The notes beneath the pieces are model-generated. The model did no database searches, had not been told where the DNA came from, and saw only the letters and a program-made list of their open reading frames with translations. Made by a program: the position numbers and the translations under genes. A stretch of DNA of 64,000 bases from Limimaricola sp. (GTDB lineage Bacteria > Pseudomonadota > Alphaproteobacteria > Rhodobacterales > Rhodobacteraceae). This document shows positions 8,583-19,361 of this stretch, piece by piece (within the stretch, counting starts at the first letter, position 1; the number at the start of each line of letters is the position of its first letter). The DNA is taken from assembly GCF_016125575.1 (NCBI RefSeq), contig NZ_WGLM01000004.1, forward strand, positions 250,501 to 314,500. Reading direction: 5' to 3'.

Positions 8583-9797
8583 ATGGCCGTATCACCCCTT
8601 GCCCCCGCCGCGTTTCCAGCGTTACCCGTCATCGACGGTGTGCGTTTCGCCGCGGTGGCGGCAGGGGTGCGCTACAAGAACCGGACCGACGTGATGCTGG
8701 CAGAGGTTGCCGCCGGTAGCACCGTGGCGGGTGTTTTCACCCGTTCGGCCACACGTTCGGCCCCGGTTCTGGACTGTCAGGAAAAGAACGGCGGCGCGTC
8801 GGACGGGCGCGCCGCCTTCCTTGTCAATTCAGGCAATTCCAACGCCTTCACCGGCAAGGCCGGCATGACCTCCGTCGCGGCCATTACCGATGGCGTGGCC
8901 CGGGTTCTGGGCATCGCGCCTGCGCGTGTCTTTACGTCTTCTACCGGTGTCATCGGCGAGCCGTTGCCGCATGAGCGTATCGTCACGGCGCTTGAAAGCC
9001 TGCGTGACACGCTGTCTGACGACGGGATCGAAGCCGCTGCGCGCGCGATCATGACCACCGATACCTTTCCCAAGGGCGCTGCCGCCGAAATCACGGTGAA
9101 TGGCAAGACGGTGAAAATCGCCGGGATCGCCAAGGGATCCGGCATGATCGCGCCGGATATGGCGACAATGCTGGTCTATATCTTCACCGATGCGCAGATC
9201 GGGCATACGCCGCTGCAATCGTTGCTGAGCAGGCTGACCGACCGCACGTTCAACTGCATCACCGTCGACAGCGACACCTCAACCTCGGACACGCTGCTGA
9301 TGGCGGCGACGGGCGCCTCGGGCGTGGACGTGAGCGACAACGCCGATTTCGCCGCCGCGCTGGAGAAGGTCATGCTGGACCTCGCGCTGCAGGTGGTCCG
9401 CGATGGGGAGGGCGCGACGAAGTTCGTCACCATCCACGTCACTGGTGCTGCCAACGACGCCGACGCGCGCAAGGTGGCAATGGCCACCGCTAATTCGCCG
9501 CTCGTCAAGACCGCCATCGCGGGCGAAGACGCCAACTGGGGCCGGGTGGTGATGGCAGTCGGCAAATCGGGCGCCGAAGCCGACCGCGACCGCCTGTCGA
9601 TCCGCTTCGGCAACATCACGGTGGCCCGGGAGGGCTGGCGTGCGCCGGACTATTCCGAAGAGGCCGCCTCGGCCTACATGAAACAACAAGAGTTGGAGAT
9701 CGGGATCGACCTTGGCATCGGAACCGGGACCAGCACAGTCTGGACCTGCGATCTGACGCACGGCTACATCGACATCAATGCCGACTATCGTTCCTGA
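8583..9797 (+). CDS. argJ: Bifunctional glutamate N-acetyltransferase/amino-acid acetyltransferase ArgJ
   Basis: This 404-residue enzyme of arginine synthesis transfers acetyl from N-acetylornithine to glutamate and can also use acetyl-CoA. It is made as a precursor that cuts itself before a threonine into alpha and beta chains. The self-cleavage site is visible as IAPDMATMLVY, with Thr near residue 195 as the expected N-terminus of the beta chain; KGSGMIAPDMATML and GEDANWGRV are family signatures. The TGA is followed at once by the ATG of mutT, so translational coupling is likely. argG of the same pathway is at 38380. Confidence 0.97.
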   Translation: MAVSPLAPAAFPALPVIDGVRFAAVAAGVRYKNRTDVMLAEVAAGSTVAGVFTRSATRSAPVLDCQEKNGGASDGRAAFLVNSGNSNAFTGKAGMTSVAAITDGVARVLGIAPARVFTSSTGVIGEPLPHERIVTALESLRDTLSDDGIEAAARAIMTTDTFPKGAAAEITVNGKTVKIAGIAKGSGMIAPDMATMLVYIFTDAQIGHTPLQSLLSRLTDRTFNCITVDSDTSTSDTLLMAATGASGVDVSDNADFAAALEKVMLDLALQVVRDGEGATKFVTIHVTGAANDADARKVAMATANSPLVKTAIAGEDANWGRVVMAVGKSGAEADRDRLSIRFGNITVAREGWRAPDYSEEAASAYMKQQELEIGIDLGIGTGTSTVWTCDLTHGYIDINADYRS

Positions 9798-10196
9798 ATG
9801 AAGATCGTCCTCGTTTCCGCCGTCGCGCTGATCGACGTCGACAATCGCGTCCTGCTGGCCCAACGCCCCGAAGGCAAGTCAATGGCCGGCCTGTGGGAGT
9901 TTCCGGGGGGCAAGGTGGAAGAGGGCGAAACGCCCGAGGCCGCGCTGATCCGCGAACTGCACGAGGAGCTGGGCATCGGCACATGGTCGTCCTGCCTCGC
10001 GCCCCTGGCCTTTGCCAGCCACGGCTACCCCGATTTCCACTTGCTGATGCCGCTGTTCGTCTGCCGGCGCTGGGAGGGCACGCCACACGGGCATGAGGGG
10101 CAGACGTTGAAATGGGTTCGGCCCCAGGCGCTGCGCGATTATCCCATGCCCCCTGCCGACCTGCCGCTGATCCCGATTCTGCGCGACTGGCTGTAA
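9798..10196 (+). CDS. mutT: (d)NTP pyrophosphohydrolase MutT (8-oxo-dGTP diphosphatase type)
   Basis: This is a 132-residue NUDIX protein. The full NUDIX box is visible near residues 36-58 (G-x5-E-x7-REL-x-EE-x-G, read as GKVEEGE then RELHEELG). The fold, length and the start MKIVLVSAVALIDVDNRVLLAQRPEGKSMAGLWEFPGG match MutT, which removes oxidised guanine nucleotides from the pool. Its start follows the argJ stop directly, a pairing I recognise from other Rhodobacterales. A terminator hairpin follows at 10213-10250. Confidence 0.92.
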   Translation: MKIVLVSAVALIDVDNRVLLAQRPEGKSMAGLWEFPGGKVEEGETPEAALIRELHEELGIGTWSSCLAPLAFASHGYPDFHLLMPLFVCRRWEGTPHGHEGQTLKWVRPQALRDYPMPPADLPLIPILRDWL

Positions 10197-10212
10197 CTGG
10201 CGTGTCTTTCAG

Positions 10213-10250
10213 ACAAGAAAAAGGGCAGCCAATGGCTGCCCTTTCTTGTT
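10213..10250. terminator. Bidirectional intrinsic terminator between mutT and infB
   Basis: AAGGGCAGCC, a 3-nt loop and GGCTGCCCTT form the core stem, extended by ACAAG/CTTGT with a small bulge. Flanking A- and T-rich tracts allow it to work for both the mutT transcript and the converging rimP-nusA-infB transcript. Confidence 0.8.
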
Positions 10251-10273
10251 CTTAGCTGCGAGGATCGTGTCGA

Positions 10274-12757
10274 TCAAAGCGAGCGGACGACCTCTTCACG
10301 CTCGAAAATCTCGATCACATCGCCGGGGCGAATGTCTTCGTAGTTCTCGAACGCCATGCCGCATTCCTGACCAGACTGGACTTCGGGCACTTCATCCTTG
10401 AAGCGCTTGAGCGTCTTGAGCGTGCCTTCGTGCACGACGACGTCGTCGCGCAGCAGACGCACACCGGCCGACCGGCGGGCGACGCCCTCGGTCACAAGGC
10501 AACCCGCAACCTTGCCCACGTTGGAGACTTTGAAGACCTCCTTGATGGTGGCATAGCCGATGAACTTTTCCTTGATCGCATTGGACAGCAGGCCGCTCGC
10601 GGCCTTCTTCACGTCATCGACAAGATCGTAGATCACCGAGTAGTAGCGAATCTCGACGCCCTTCTGGTTCGCGGTATTGCGCGCGCTGGCATTGGCCCGG
10701 ACGTTGAAGCCGAAGACCGGCGCACCCGACGCCTCTGCCAGGCCGATATCGGTTTCGGTGATGGCGCCGACGCCCGAGTGCAGGACGCGCACGCGCACCT
10801 CCTCGTTGCCGATCTTCTCCATCGCCTGCACGATCGCCTCGGCGGAACCTTGCACGTCGGCCTTCACCACGATCGGCAATTCGGCGACGTTCTTGTCTTC
10901 CTTGGCCCGCGCCATCAACTGTTCCAACGTCGTGGCGGCGCCCAGCGCGGCGCGTTTGTCCTTTGCGACGTTCTCGCGATAGGTCGCGATTTCGCGCGCC
11001 TGTGCTTCGGTCTCGACGACGTTGAGCACGTCACCCGCTTCGGGCGTGCCGTTCAGACCCAATACCTCAACAGGCACCGAAGGGCCGGCTTCGGTCACGC
11101 GCTCGCCCTTGTCGTCGATCAGCGCACGGACCTTGCCCCACTGTTCGCCCACGACAAAGATGTCGCCCTGCCGCAGCGTACCGTTCTGTACCAGAACCGT
11201 CGCGACGGGGCCGCGACCCACGTCCAGCTTGGCCTCGATCACGGCACCCTGCGCCGCGCGCTTGGGGTTGGCCTTCAGTTCGAGGATCTCGGCCTGCAGC
11301 GCGATCGATTCGAGCAGGTTGTCGAGCCCCTTGCCAGTCAGCGCCGACACCTCGACGTCCTGCACGTCGCCCGACATCTTCTCGACCACGACCGACTGGT
11401 TCAGCAGGCTGGTGCGCACCTTGTCGGGGTTCGCGGTGGGCTTGTCGATCTTGTTGATTGCCACGATCATCGGCACACCGGCCGCCTTGGCATGGTTGAT
11501 GGCCTCGATCGTCTGCGGCATGACCGCGTCATCCGCGGCAACGACCAGCACGACGATGTCGGTCACCTGCGCCCCGCGGGCCCGCATGCTGGTAAAGGCA
11601 GCGTGGCCGGGCGTATCGAGGAAGGTCAGGACGGCCCCGGTATCGGTGGTCACCTGGTAGGCGCCGATATGCTGGGTGATGCCGCCGGCCTCGCCCGAAA
11701 CAACGTTGGCATGGCGGATCGCATCGAGAAGCGAGGTTTTGCCGTGGTCGACGTGACCCATGATGGTCACGATCGGCGGCCGCGATTTCAGGTCCTCGGG
11801 CTTGTCGTCGACGGTGTCGATGACATCCTCGACGTCGGCATCGGAAACCCGCACCACCTTGTGGCCGAACTCCTCGACGATCAGTTCCGCCGTATCGGCA
11901 TCGATCGTCTGGTTCTGCGTGGCCATGATGCCGTCTTTCATCAGCGCCTTGACGACATCCGCCACCCGCTCGGCCATCCGGTTGGCCAGTTCGCCAACGG
12001 TGATCGCCTCGGGCACTTGCACATCGCGCACGACCTTTTCACGCTCGGCGCTACCGCCCATGGCCTTCTGGCGGGCACGATCCTGCTTGCGCTTCATCGC
12101 GGCGAGCGAACGCTGCCGGCCGCCCTCGCCACCGGCGAGCGCGTCGTTCAGGGTCAGCTTGCCAGCGCGGCGACCTTCGTCCTCGCGGCCGGGCTTGGCC
12201 TTTGTCACCTTTTCGCCGCGCATGTCGCGCTCGCGGTCGGGCTTGCGCGGGGCAGAGGCAGGGCGCGGACCGCCGCGGTCATCCTCGGCACCGACCGGCG
12301 TCGGCGCGGTGGCAGCGCGGCGCGCGGCCTCCTCGGCCTTCATCCGCTTGCGCTCTTCTTCCTCGGCCTTGGCGCGCAGAGCTTCCTCGCGCTCACGCTC
12401 CTCGCGCTCCTTGGCCTCGATCTCGGCCCGGCGGCGTTCACGGTCTTCGGCGCGCTCGCGCTCTTCGGCCTCGCGCTTGGCGGCCTCTTCGGCCTCGCGG
12501 GCCTTGGCCAGCGCCAGCGCCTTCATCCGGCGTTCAAGCTCGGAATCGGAAATCCCGGCTGGACGCTTGGAGGGGTCGCCTGCGACAGGGGCTCCGGACA
12601 CGGTCGGCTTGGAAACGCCCGGCTTGGGCACCACCACGCGCTTGCGCTTGGTTTCCACAAGCACGTTCTTGGTGCGGCCATGGCTGAAGCTTTGCTTGAC
12701 GCTCCCCGGGCGGGCTCCGCCAAGACCCAGGGGCTTCTTGCCGTCGTTATCACTCAT
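10274..12757 (-). CDS. infB: Translation initiation factor IF-2
   Basis: This is an 827-residue GTPase that brings fMet-tRNA to the 30S subunit. The N-terminal third has a highly charged Glu/Arg-rich coiled-coil (about residues 80-160). The G domain has G1 [10 protein letters not shown]3 DTPGH and G4 NKID, followed by domains II-IV ending in [12 protein letters not shown]. It is the last gene of rimP-nusA-ylxR-infB, overlaps the ylxR stop by 4 nt (ATGA) and ends at the bidirectional terminator. An 855-codon open frame on the other strand is a GC-rich shadow. Confidence 0.98.
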   Translation of the reverse strand: MSDNDGKKPLGLGGARPGSVKQSFSHGRTKNVLVETKRKRVVVPKPGVSKPTVSGAPVAGDPSKRPAGISDSELERRMKALALAKAREAEEAAKREAEERERAEDRERRRAEIEAKEREEREREEALRAKAEEEERKRMKAEEAARRAATAPTPVGAEDDRGGPRPASAPRKPDRERDMRGEKVTKAKPGREDEGRRAGKLTLNDALAGGEGGRQRSLAAMKRKQDRARQKAMGGSAEREKVVRDVQVPEAITVGELANRMAERVADVVKALMKDGIMATQNQTIDADTAELIVEEFGHKVVRVSDADVEDVIDTVDDKPEDLKSRPPIVTIMGHVDHGKTSLLDAIRHANVVSGEAGGITQHIGAYQVTTDTGAVLTFLDTPGHAAFTSMRARGAQVTDIVVLVVAADDAVMPQTIEAINHAKAAGVPMIVAINKIDKPTANPDKVRTSLLNQSVVVEKMSGDVQDVEVSALTGKGLDNLLESIALQAEILELKANPKRAAQGAVIEAKLDVGRGPVATVLVQNGTLRQGDIFVVGEQWGKVRALIDDKGERVTEAGPSVPVEVLGLNGTPEAGDVLNVVETEAQAREIATYRENVAKDKRAALGAATTLEQLMARAKEDKNVAELPIVVKADVQGSAEAIVQAMEKIGNEEVRVRVLHSGVGAITETDIGLAEASGAPVFGFNVRANASARNTANQKGVEIRYYSVIYDLVDDVKKAASGLLSNAIKEKFIGYATIKEVFKVSNVGKVAGCLVTEGVARRSAGVRLLRDDVVVHEGTLKTLKRFKDEVPEVQSGQECGMAFENYEDIRPGDVIEIFEREEVVRSL

Positions 12758-13389
12758 CTGGCTACTTCATCCTTCCCGGCGGCTGTCTTGTTGCCGTCCG
12801 TTTCGCGCAAGCCGCGCAGCTTTGCGGCATCCTCTACAACACGGTCGCCCAAACCGCCAGACGCCACCGCGCCGTGGATCACAGTTTGGCGTCCGAACGC
12901 CAAGCCAAGCTCGGCGCTGGTCAGGCAGCCGAAGTACCGGGCCCCCTCGGGCGTCCATAGCTTCGTCTTGCCCCGTTCGGACCCGTCGCTGGCCTGAAGC
13001 AGGACGCGGACACGCGCGCTGCCGGCCAGCCAGCCCTTTACCTTCTCGAACCCGCAGACCGCATCACCGGCCTTGCGGGCAAGCGCGACAAGGTCAACGA
13101 CCCGCCGTGCCAACTGACGCTCGACCTCGTCGACCAGCCCATCGGGCACGGTGACGGGCCTTTTCGCCGCGCGGGCAAACTGCCCCTTGCGCGCCTGTTC
13201 AAGGACCGCCCGATCGGCGGTCACCCAAATGCCACGGCCGGGCAATTTGCCCAGAATGTCAGGCACGATTGCATCGTCAGGCCCCACGACGAAGCGGATC
13301 AGCCCGGCCTTGGGCTGAACCTCGCCGGTGACGATGCACCGCCGTTCCGCGCCGTCCGCGCTCTCGCCGTGATGCCCGCCGCGCGTCAT
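12754..13389 (-). CDS. ylxR: YlxR/DUF448 RNA-binding protein with L7Ae-like C-terminal domain
   Basis: This 211-residue protein has an N-terminal YlxR domain ([23 protein letters not shown], then [18 protein letters not shown]). It also has a C-terminal domain with the character of ribosomal L7Ae-type RNA-binding proteins ([19 protein letters not shown]). The fusion and its place between nusA and infB are standard in Alphaproteobacteria. YlxR proteins bind RNA and have been linked to RNase P and to transcription control; the role here is inferred. It starts 23 nt after nusA and overlaps infB by 4 nt. Confidence 0.9.
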   Translation of the reverse strand: MTRGGHHGESADGAERRCIVTGEVQPKAGLIRFVVGPDDAIVPDILGKLPGRGIWVTADRAVLEQARKGQFARAAKRPVTVPDGLVDEVERQLARRVVDLVALARKAGDAVCGFEKVKGWLAGSARVRVLLQASDGSERGKTKLWTPEGARYFGCLTSAELGLAFGRQTVIHGAVASGGLGDRVVEDAAKLRGLRETDGNKTAAGKDEVAR

Positions 13390-13412
13390 GCCGTTATCCC
13401 GAAGGTCCGCGA

Positions 13413-15173
13413 TCAGACCTCCGCCTCCTCGTCTTCTTCCGTCTCGGTCTCGCCCATCAACTCGGCCGGATCGACCCAGCCAAGCATCACCCGGGCGGTC
13501 ATGACCATGTTCTGCGCCTCTTCAAGGCTGACATCGAATTTCTCCAGCACGCCATCGTCCTTGACGCGTTCGCCATTGACGGTGGTCCAGCCGCCGGCCA
13601 GTTCCCAGTCGGCGCAGGTGGCGAAATCTTCCAGCGTCTTGACGCCGTCCAGTGCGAGCGCCTCGATCATCTGGGGCGTCAGGCCCTCGAAATTGACCAG
13701 ACTGTCCTCGACGCCCAGTTCGCGGGCATGGTCGAGGGCCTTCTTGTTCTGCGCCTCGAGATAGTCGCGTGCCCGCGCCTGAAGCTCTGCAGCGGTGCCT
13801 TCGTCGACACCGTCGATCACCAGAAGCTCGTCAAGCTCCACATAGGCCACTTCCTCGAGGCTGGTAAAGCCCTCGGCAACCAGAAGCTGGGCAAAGAACT
13901 CGTCAAGATCAAGTGTATCCATGAAGAGTTTCGAGCGACTCTCGAACTCCGCCTGACGACGCTTGCTTTCCTCTTCCTCGGTCAGGATGTCGATATTCAG
14001 ACCGGTCAACTGGCTGGCAAGGCGCACGTTCTGGCCGCGACGGCCGATGGCGAGGCTCAGCTGCTCTTCCGGCACCACAACCTCCACGCGCTCTGCCTCT
14101 TCGTCGAAGACGACCTTGCTGACTTCGGCGGGCTGCAGCGCGTTGACGAGGAACGTCGGCACGTCCTGATTCCACGGGATGATGTCGATCTTCTCGCCCT
14201 GCAATTCGTTCACCACGGCCTGCACACGGCTACCGCGCATGCCGACACAGGCACCGACCGGGTCGATCGAGTTGTCGTAGCTGACCACGGCGATCTTGGC
14301 GCGGCTGCCCGGATCGCGGGCGACGGCCTTGATCTCGATGATGCCGTCGTAGATTTCGGGCACTTCCATCTTGAACAGGGCGGCCATGAACTCGGGCGCG
14401 GTCCGGCTGAGGAAGATCTGCGGGCCGCGCGGTTCGCGCCGCACTTCCTTGATGTAGCAACGGATGCGGTCGTTGGGCCGGTAGGCCTCGCGCCCGATCT
14501 TCTCGTTGCGGCGCAGGATCGCCTCGCCGGCGCCCACGTCAACGATGACGTTGCCGTATTCCTCGCGCTTGACGGTGGCATTGATGATGGTGCCGGCGCG
14601 GTCCTTGAATTCCTCGTACTGGCGGTCACGCTCGGCCTCGCGAACCTTCTGCAGGATCACCTGCTTGGCCGATTGCGCAGCAATACGGCCCAGTTCAACT
14701 GGCGGAACCTCGTCTACGATCTCGTCACCAAGTTCCGGTTCGGCGGCCTGGTCGATACCGGTCATGCCTTTGGCATCGGCCTCGGTCGGGGCGCGCAGCA
14801 GGAAGTGGCGCAACTGGCGCGTTCCGGTGACCTTGCCCTCTTCATCGCGCACGGGCGAAGTGGCGGCAACCACGGTCACCCGGGGGCGCGCATGCCCCAC
14901 CATCTCGGCCGCCTGCGCGGCGGTCATTTCAGCGTGGTAATTCTCCAGAACGTCCTCATCGACGACACTGCGCACACGGGTAAAGGTGGCCTTGCCGGTC
15001 TTGCGGTCGATCTTGACCCGGATGTCCATTTCGGCCCCGTAGCGGCTCTTGGCGGCACGGGCGAGGCTTTCCTCCATCGCCTCGACGACAAGGCCCGGAT
15101 CGATCATCTTCTCGCGGGCAACCGCCTCGGCGGTCTGCAGCAGCTCGAGCTGGTTGGCGGACGTAATGGCCAT
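13413..15173 (-). CDS. nusA: Transcription termination/antitermination factor NusA
   Basis: This is a 586-residue RNA polymerase-binding factor. The order is the N-terminal RNAP-binding domain (to about residue 130), an S1 domain ([20 protein letters not shown]), two KH domains (including [24 protein letters not shown] and [17 protein letters not shown]), and C-terminal acidic helix-hairpin repeats ending in a Glu-rich tail. The start ATG overlaps the rimP stop (TGATG). NusA modulates pausing and Rho-dependent and intrinsic termination, which is notable because the operon leader carries a terminator. Confidence 0.98.
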   Translation of the reverse strand: MAITSANQLELLQTAEAVAREKMIDPGLVVEAMEESLARAAKSRYGAEMDIRVKIDRKTGKATFTRVRSVVDEDVLENYHAEMTAAQAAEMVGHARPRVTVVAATSPVRDEEGKVTGTRQLRHFLLRAPTEADAKGMTGIDQAAEPELGDEIVDEVPPVELGRIAAQSAKQVILQKVREAERDRQYEEFKDRAGTIINATVKREEYGNVIVDVGAGEAILRRNEKIGREAYRPNDRIRCYIKEVRREPRGPQIFLSRTAPEFMAALFKMEVPEIYDGIIEIKAVARDPGSRAKIAVVSYDNSIDPVGACVGMRGSRVQAVVNELQGEKIDIIPWNQDVPTFLVNALQPAEVSKVVFDEEAERVEVVVPEEQLSLAIGRRGQNVRLASQLTGLNIDILTEEEESKRRQAEFESRSKLFMDTLDLDEFFAQLLVAEGFTSLEEVAYVELDELLVIDGVDEGTAAELQARARDYLEAQNKKALDHARELGVEDSLVNFEGLTPQMIEALALDGVKTLEDFATCADWELAGGWTTVNGERVKDDGVLEKFDVSLEEAQNMVMTARVMLGWVDPAELMGETETEEDEEAEV

Positions 15174-15784
15174 CAGTGTTTCTCCTCATCGCGCGGGGCG
15201 CTGTTGTCGTCATCGTCTTCATCACCGTCAAGGACGGTCTGCACTTCATCAAACTGGGTTTCGTCGATCTGGCCGGCATCCTTGCGGCCCCGCAGGACAT
15301 CGCGGATCAGATCATCGGTCAGTACCAGCTTGGCATCGCTGAGCCAGTCGAATTTCAGCCCGATCGTGCCCTGGTCGATCTCGATCAGCACTTCGTCGTC
15401 ATCGGTGCCGGCAAGGACGCCCTTGAACCGGCGCTGACCGTCGATCAGGTCCAGCGTCTCGATCCGGGCGACATATCCTTCCCAGCGGTCGAAATCCTTC
15501 AGCCGGGTCAATGGCCGGTCGATGCCCGGGCTGGAGACCTCGAGCGTGTAGGCATCAAGGATGGGATCCTCGACATCCAGAACCGCCGAGATCGCGGTAG
15601 AGATCATAGCGCAGTCGTCCACCTCGATACTGCCGTCGGGTCTCTGCGCCATGATCTGCAACGTGGTATCACGCCCGCTCATCAGCCGGACGCGCACCAC
15701 CTCGAACCCAAGGTCCTCGACCACGGGGGTGATGATTTCGGCGATGCGGCGGTCGATGGCCGCTTTGGCGACAAGATCGTTCAT
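15173..15784 (-). CDS. rimP: Ribosome maturation factor RimP
   Basis: This 203-residue protein is needed for 30S subunit maturation. The N-terminal domain contains [13 protein letters not shown] and the typical [11 protein letters not shown] lies near residue 90, followed by the Sm-like C-terminal domain and an acidic tail (DGDEDDDDN). I take ATG 15784 ([13 protein letters not shown]) as the start; longer in-frame readings run through the leader terminator and are not credible. It is the first gene of the nusA-infB operon. A clear Shine-Dalgarno is lacking next to the ATG; GAAGAAG lies about 15 nt upstream. Confidence 0.95.
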   Translation of the reverse strand: MNDLVAKAAIDRRIAEIITPVVEDLGFEVVRVRLMSGRDTTLQIMAQRPDGSIEVDDCAMISTAISAVLDVEDPILDAYTLEVSSPGIDRPLTRLKDFDRWEGYVARIETLDLIDGQRRFKGVLAGTDDDEVLIEIDQGTIGLKFDWLSDAKLVLTDDLIRDVLRGRKDAGQIDETQFDEVQTVLDGDEDDDDNSAPRDEEKH

Positions 15785-15811
15785 CGGAGGTTTGCGGTCT
15801 TCTTCAAGCAC

Positions 15812-15835
15812 AAAAAAACGGGCGCGCGGCCCGTT
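15812..15835 (-). terminator. Leader terminator (candidate attenuator) of the rimP-nusA-ylxR-infB operon
   Basis: On the minus strand a perfect AACGGGC/GCCCGTT stem with a 5-nt loop is followed directly by a run of seven Ts. It lies between the operon promoter (15890-15918) and the rimP ATG at 15784, so it must be read through for the operon to be expressed. A second hairpin, GCCTTGG/CCAAGGC, precedes it in the leader (15850-15872). Confidence 0.75.
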
Positions 15836-15889
15836 GATATTTCCCGGTGGAGCCTTGGGGGTGGAGGCCAAGGCGCCGCTGTTGAAGGG

Positions 15890-15918
15890 GATATAGGGGG
15901 ATTGCCGGAGGAGTGCAA
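15890..15918 (-). promoter_or_regulatory. Promoter of rimP-nusA-ylxR-infB
   Basis: TTGCAC (15918-15913) and TATATC (15895-15890) are separated by exactly 17 nt on the minus strand. Transcription should start near 15883, giving a leader of about 100 nt that contains two hairpins. Confidence 0.7.
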
Positions 15919-15947
15919 GGCTTGTCTGCCAGCCCCTCGAAAAGGCG

Positions 15948-15973
15948 AACGCCCCGCAAATCTGCGGGGCGTT
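15948..15973 (-). terminator. Intrinsic terminator of the peptide-type ABC operon
   Basis: A perfect 11-bp stem AACGCCCCGCA/TGCGGGGCGTT with a 4-nt loop lies 28 nt past the stop of the substrate-binding protein gene. The minus-strand sequence after it contains TTTT. Confidence 0.75.
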
Positions 15974-16001
15974 GCACATCTTTTCCATAGGCGGTTGTGG
16001 C

Positions 16002-17543
16002 TTACGCCATCCACCAACGTTCGGCCATGCGGGCGTTGTCCATCTGCCAGAGGCCGCCAACCTTGGCCGGTGTCGCGATCTTCTTGTTGATGGCCTGCAC
16101 CGTGTTGGCGAACATCGGAATGATGACGCCGCCGCGGTCGCGCAGGATCTGCTGCATCTCGTAGTACTGCGCGCGGCGCGTATCGCTGTCGAGTTCGGCG
16201 CGCGCCTTGACCAGCAGTTCCTGGAAGCGGGCATCGTCCCACTGGCTGTCGTTCCACGGCACGCCGGCCTCGTAGGCCGTCGAGAACATCCAGTCCTCGG
16301 TCGCGCGGCCAGAGAAGTAGCTTTCGCAGAACGGCTTCTTCAGCCAGACGTTGGACCAGTAGCCATCGGCCGGTTCCTGCACCACGTTGATGTTGATGCC
16401 GGCCTTGGCCGCCGAAGACTGGTAAAGCAGCGCCGCGTCGACACCACCGGTAAAGGCCGCGTCCGAGGCCGACAGGTCGATGTTGAGGCTGTCCATCCCG
16501 GCCTGTTTGAGGTGGTATTTCGCCTTGTCCGGATCGAATTCCAGCGGATCGAGATCGGCGTCGAAATACTGGTTCGCCGGGCCGATGGGCGTGTCGTAGG
16601 CGACGGTGCCGTGGCCTTGCAGGATCTTGGCCACCATTTCCTTCCGGTCGATGCCCCATTTCAGGGCCTGACGCACGTTGACGTCGTCGAAGGGCGCCAC
16701 CTTGGTCAGCATCGGGAAGTAGTAGTGGGTGTTGCCGGGGATGTCCTGAATCTCCAGCATCGGGTTGGCCTTCAGCAACGCCTCGGTCTTGAAGTCGATG
16801 CGGTTGATCGCGTCGACCTGACCGGTCATCAGCGCGTTCATCCGCGCCGTGGTGTCGTTGATCGCGATATACTCGATCTCGTCGAAATAGCCCGCGCTGT
16901 CGCCCTTGTAGTGGTTCTCGACCCGCTTGCCGACGAACCGCACGCCGGGGTCGAATGACGCAACCTGATAAAGGCCGGTACCGATGCCCTTGGCGATGGC
17001 CTCGTCGATCTGGCCGGCCGGGTACATCAGGATGTGGTAATCCGACAGCAGGTAGGGGAAGTCGGCATTGCCGGCCTTCAGCGTCAGCTGGACCTGGCTG
17101 TCCGACAATTTCTTCATCTCGGTGACGGCGGCGATGATCGGCTGCGCGGCCGATTTGGCGCCTTCCGCGACATGCATCTGCAGCGATTCCAGAACGTCAT
17201 CGGCGCCGAAGGGCTTGCCGTTGTGGAAGGTCACGCCCTGCCGCAGGTTGAAGGTCCATGTCTTGGCGTCGGGGGTGGCTTCCCAGCTTTCGGCCAGTTC
17301 GCCCTTCAGCGTGCCGTCGGCGGACACTTCGGTAAGGCAGTCGAACACCGCGCCCATCGCGCAAGCGATCATAAACAGGTCGGAATGGGTCCGGCCGTCC
17401 CAGCTGTCCGAGGTGTTGGCGCCGTTCATGCCGGCGGTCAGCTTGCCACCGCGCGTCTGCGCCCGAAGCGGCAGGCCGGTCAGCCCCAGCACACCGGCGG
17501 CAACGCCGGTCTTGAGCAGTCCACGTCTGCTGATCTGTGCCAT
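16002..17543 (-). CDS. Peptide/opine-type ABC transporter substrate-binding protein (SBP family 5), Tat-exported
   Basis: This 513-residue periplasmic binding protein of the DppA/OppA family begins at ATG 17543, which has GGGAGACTC upstream. The twin-arginine signal [19 protein letters not shown] is clear, so it is probably exported folded by Tat. Family marks include [29 protein letters not shown] near residues 80-110. It is the last gene of a permease-permease-ATPase-SBP group, an unusual order since the SBP usually comes first. Substrates in this family range from peptides to opines and nickel; the ligand here is unknown. Confidence 0.9.
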   Translation of the reverse strand: MAQISRRGLLKTGVAAGVLGLTGLPLRAQTRGGKLTAGMNGANTSDSWDGRTHSDLFMIACAMGAVFDCLTEVSADGTLKGELAESWEATPDAKTWTFNLRQGVTFHNGKPFGADDVLESLQMHVAEGAKSAAQPIIAAVTEMKKLSDSQVQLTLKAGNADFPYLLSDYHILMYPAGQIDEAIAKGIGTGLYQVASFDPGVRFVGKRVENHYKGDSAGYFDEIEYIAINDTTARMNALMTGQVDAINRIDFKTEALLKANPMLEIQDIPGNTHYYFPMLTKVAPFDDVNVRQALKWGIDRKEMVAKILQGHGTVAYDTPIGPANQYFDADLDPLEFDPDKAKYHLKQAGMDSLNIDLSASDAAFTGGVDAALLYQSSAAKAGININVVQEPADGYWSNVWLKKPFCESYFSGRATEDWMFSTAYEAGVPWNDSQWDDARFQELLVKARAELDSDTRRAQYYEMQQILRDRGGVIIPMFANTVQAINKKIATPAKVGGLWQMDNARMAERWWMA

Positions 17544-17617
17544 GTCTTGAGTCTCCCTGATTGTTAACGGGCCCTTTGCGGCCCCTTTGTTACACCCGGT
17601 TCCCCGGAAGGTTTGCA

Positions 17618-19264
17618 TCACATCTTGTCCACCGCTGCGTCACCGATGTTATCGACACCGCGTTGTGCAAGCAATTGATCCAGCCAGTCCGGGTCCATCT
17701 GCGGGACCGAGGACAGCAGGAGGTCGGTATAGGCGTGGTGCGGCGGCGCGAACATTTCGTTCTTCTCGCCCTGCTCCACCACGCGGCCATCCTTCATCAC
17801 CACAACCTCGTCGGCGATGGCCTTCACCGTGGCCAGATCGTGAGTGATGAACATGTAGGACAGGCCAAGGTCGTCCTGCAACCGCGCGAGCAACCGAAGG
17901 ATGCCTTCGGCGACAAGCTGGTCGAGGGCCGAAGTCACCTCGTCACAGATGATGAACTTCGGCTCGGCGGCCAGCGCGCGGGCGATGCCGATCCGCTGTT
18001 TCTGTCCGCCCGAAAGCTCTGACGGAAGACGGTCGCGATAGATCTTCGGGTCAAGCTCGATCTGGTCAAGCAATTCGTCCAGCCGTTTTCGCAGCGCAGA
18101 CCCCGAGAGGCCGCCATAGAACTGCAATGGCCGCGCGATGATCTGGCCGATGGTGACACGCGGATTCAGTGCGGTATCGGCCATCTGGTAGATCATTTGC
18201 GCCTGTCGCAACTGGTCCTTGCTACGCTTGCGATAATTGGCAGGCAGCGGCACGCCATCAAAAAGGATCTCGCCTTCGATCGGGGGAAGAAGGCCGGTAA
18301 TGCAGCGCGCCGTCGTCGACTTGCCAGAGCCGCTTTCGCCGACAACCGCCACAGTGCGCCCGGCGTGAATGTCAAAGCTGACGTCATGCAACACGGCGAC
18401 CTTGCCATAAGATGCCGTGACCCCGCGCACTGACACGACGGGTTGCGCCCCCGTCGCGACGGCCGGTTTCATCGGGCGTTCGAAACTGCGCACCGCCCAG
18501 AGCGACCGGGTATAGTCCTGCTGGGGACTGCTCAGCATCGTGCGCGTGTCGGCCTCTTCCACCTCGTCGCCCTTGAGGAGCACCTTGATGCGGTCGGCCA
18601 TCTGCGCCACCACGGCGAGGTCATGCGTGATGTAGATCGCGGCGGTGTCGAACTGGGCGACGATATCGCGAATCGCGGCCAGCACCTCGATCTGTGTGGT
18701 CACGTCCAGCGCCGTCGTCGGTTCGTCGAAGATGATCAGATCAGGCCGACAGGACATTGCCATCGCGGTCATTGCCCGCTGCAACTGTCCGCCGGACACC
18801 TGGTGCGGGTAACGAAAGCCGATCTGCTCGGGGTTGGGCAGTCGCAGGCGGCGGTAAAGCTCGATCCCGTCCTGGATGCTTTCGGCGCGGCCCATGACAT
18901 GGTGCTGCACCGGCGCCTCGACATGCTGCTCGATGATCTTGTGGGCGGGATTGAAACTGGCTGCCGCGGATTGCGCGACATAGGCAATGCGCTTGCCCAG
19001 CAGGCCGCGCTTGGTCGCCGCCGAGGCGTTCAGCAGGTCGATCCCGTCGAAATCGACCGATCCGCCCGAGATGCGCACGCCGTCGCGGCAAAATCCCATC
19101 GCGGCAAGGCCCAGCGTGGATTTGCCCGCGCCGCTTTCCCCGATCAGGCCCAGCACCTCGCCCTTGTCGAGCGTCAGGTCCACGCCCTTGATGATCGGGG
19201 TCCAGGTCTCGTCGCTGCGGCCCTCGATATAAAGATCTTTGATCGTGAGAAGACGCTCGCCCAT
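17618..19264 (-). CDS. Dipeptide-type ABC transporter ATP-binding protein, two ATPase domains fused (DppD-DppF)
   Basis: This 548-residue protein carries two complete nucleotide-binding domains. Domain 1 has Walker [10 protein letters not shown] and [12 protein letters not shown] with [13 protein letters not shown]. Domain 2 starts near residue 265 with GESGSGKST, then [16 protein letters not shown] and [12 protein letters not shown]. In E. coli these are two proteins. The start ATG 19264 ([15 protein letters not shown]) is chosen because upstream in-frame residues do not fit the family. The binding-protein gene follows after 74 nt. Confidence 0.92.
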   Translation of the reverse strand: MGERLLTIKDLYIEGRSDETWTPIIKGVDLTLDKGEVLGLIGESGAGKSTLGLAAMGFCRDGVRISGGSVDFDGIDLLNASAATKRGLLGKRIAYVAQSAAASFNPAHKIIEQHVEAPVQHHVMGRAESIQDGIELYRRLRLPNPEQIGFRYPHQVSGGQLQRAMTAMAMSCRPDLIIFDEPTTALDVTTQIEVLAAIRDIVAQFDTAAIYITHDLAVVAQMADRIKVLLKGDEVEEADTRTMLSSPQQDYTRSLWAVRSFERPMKPAVATGAQPVVSVRGVTASYGKVAVLHDVSFDIHAGRTVAVVGESGSGKSTTARCITGLLPPIEGEILFDGVPLPANYRKRSKDQLRQAQMIYQMADTALNPRVTIGQIIARPLQFYGGLSGSALRKRLDELLDQIELDPKIYRDRLPSELSGGQKQRIGIARALAAEPKFIICDEVTSALDQLVAEGILRLLARLQDDLGLSYMFITHDLATVKAIADEVVVMKDGRVVEQGEKNEMFAPPHHAYTDLLLSSVPQMDPDWLDQLLAQRGVDNIGDAAVDKM

Positions 19265-19361
19265 CAGACCCCCATCAGTCTTGCCAGCCGCGCGCCAAGG
19301 GGCGGGACGGCCCAAGACCGCCGGCGAACGTCCTTGGTAAGAAAATATGTGCGACCCGCGC

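Noticed and set aside
10430-12997. An 855-codon open frame opposite infB, running on into ylxR
   Set aside because: Same antisense composition effect; no domain, no plausible ribosome-binding site, and it covers two well-identified genes.
15785-16234. Long N-terminal extension of rimP
   Set aside because: It would run through the operon promoter and two terminators and into the binding-protein gene in another frame.
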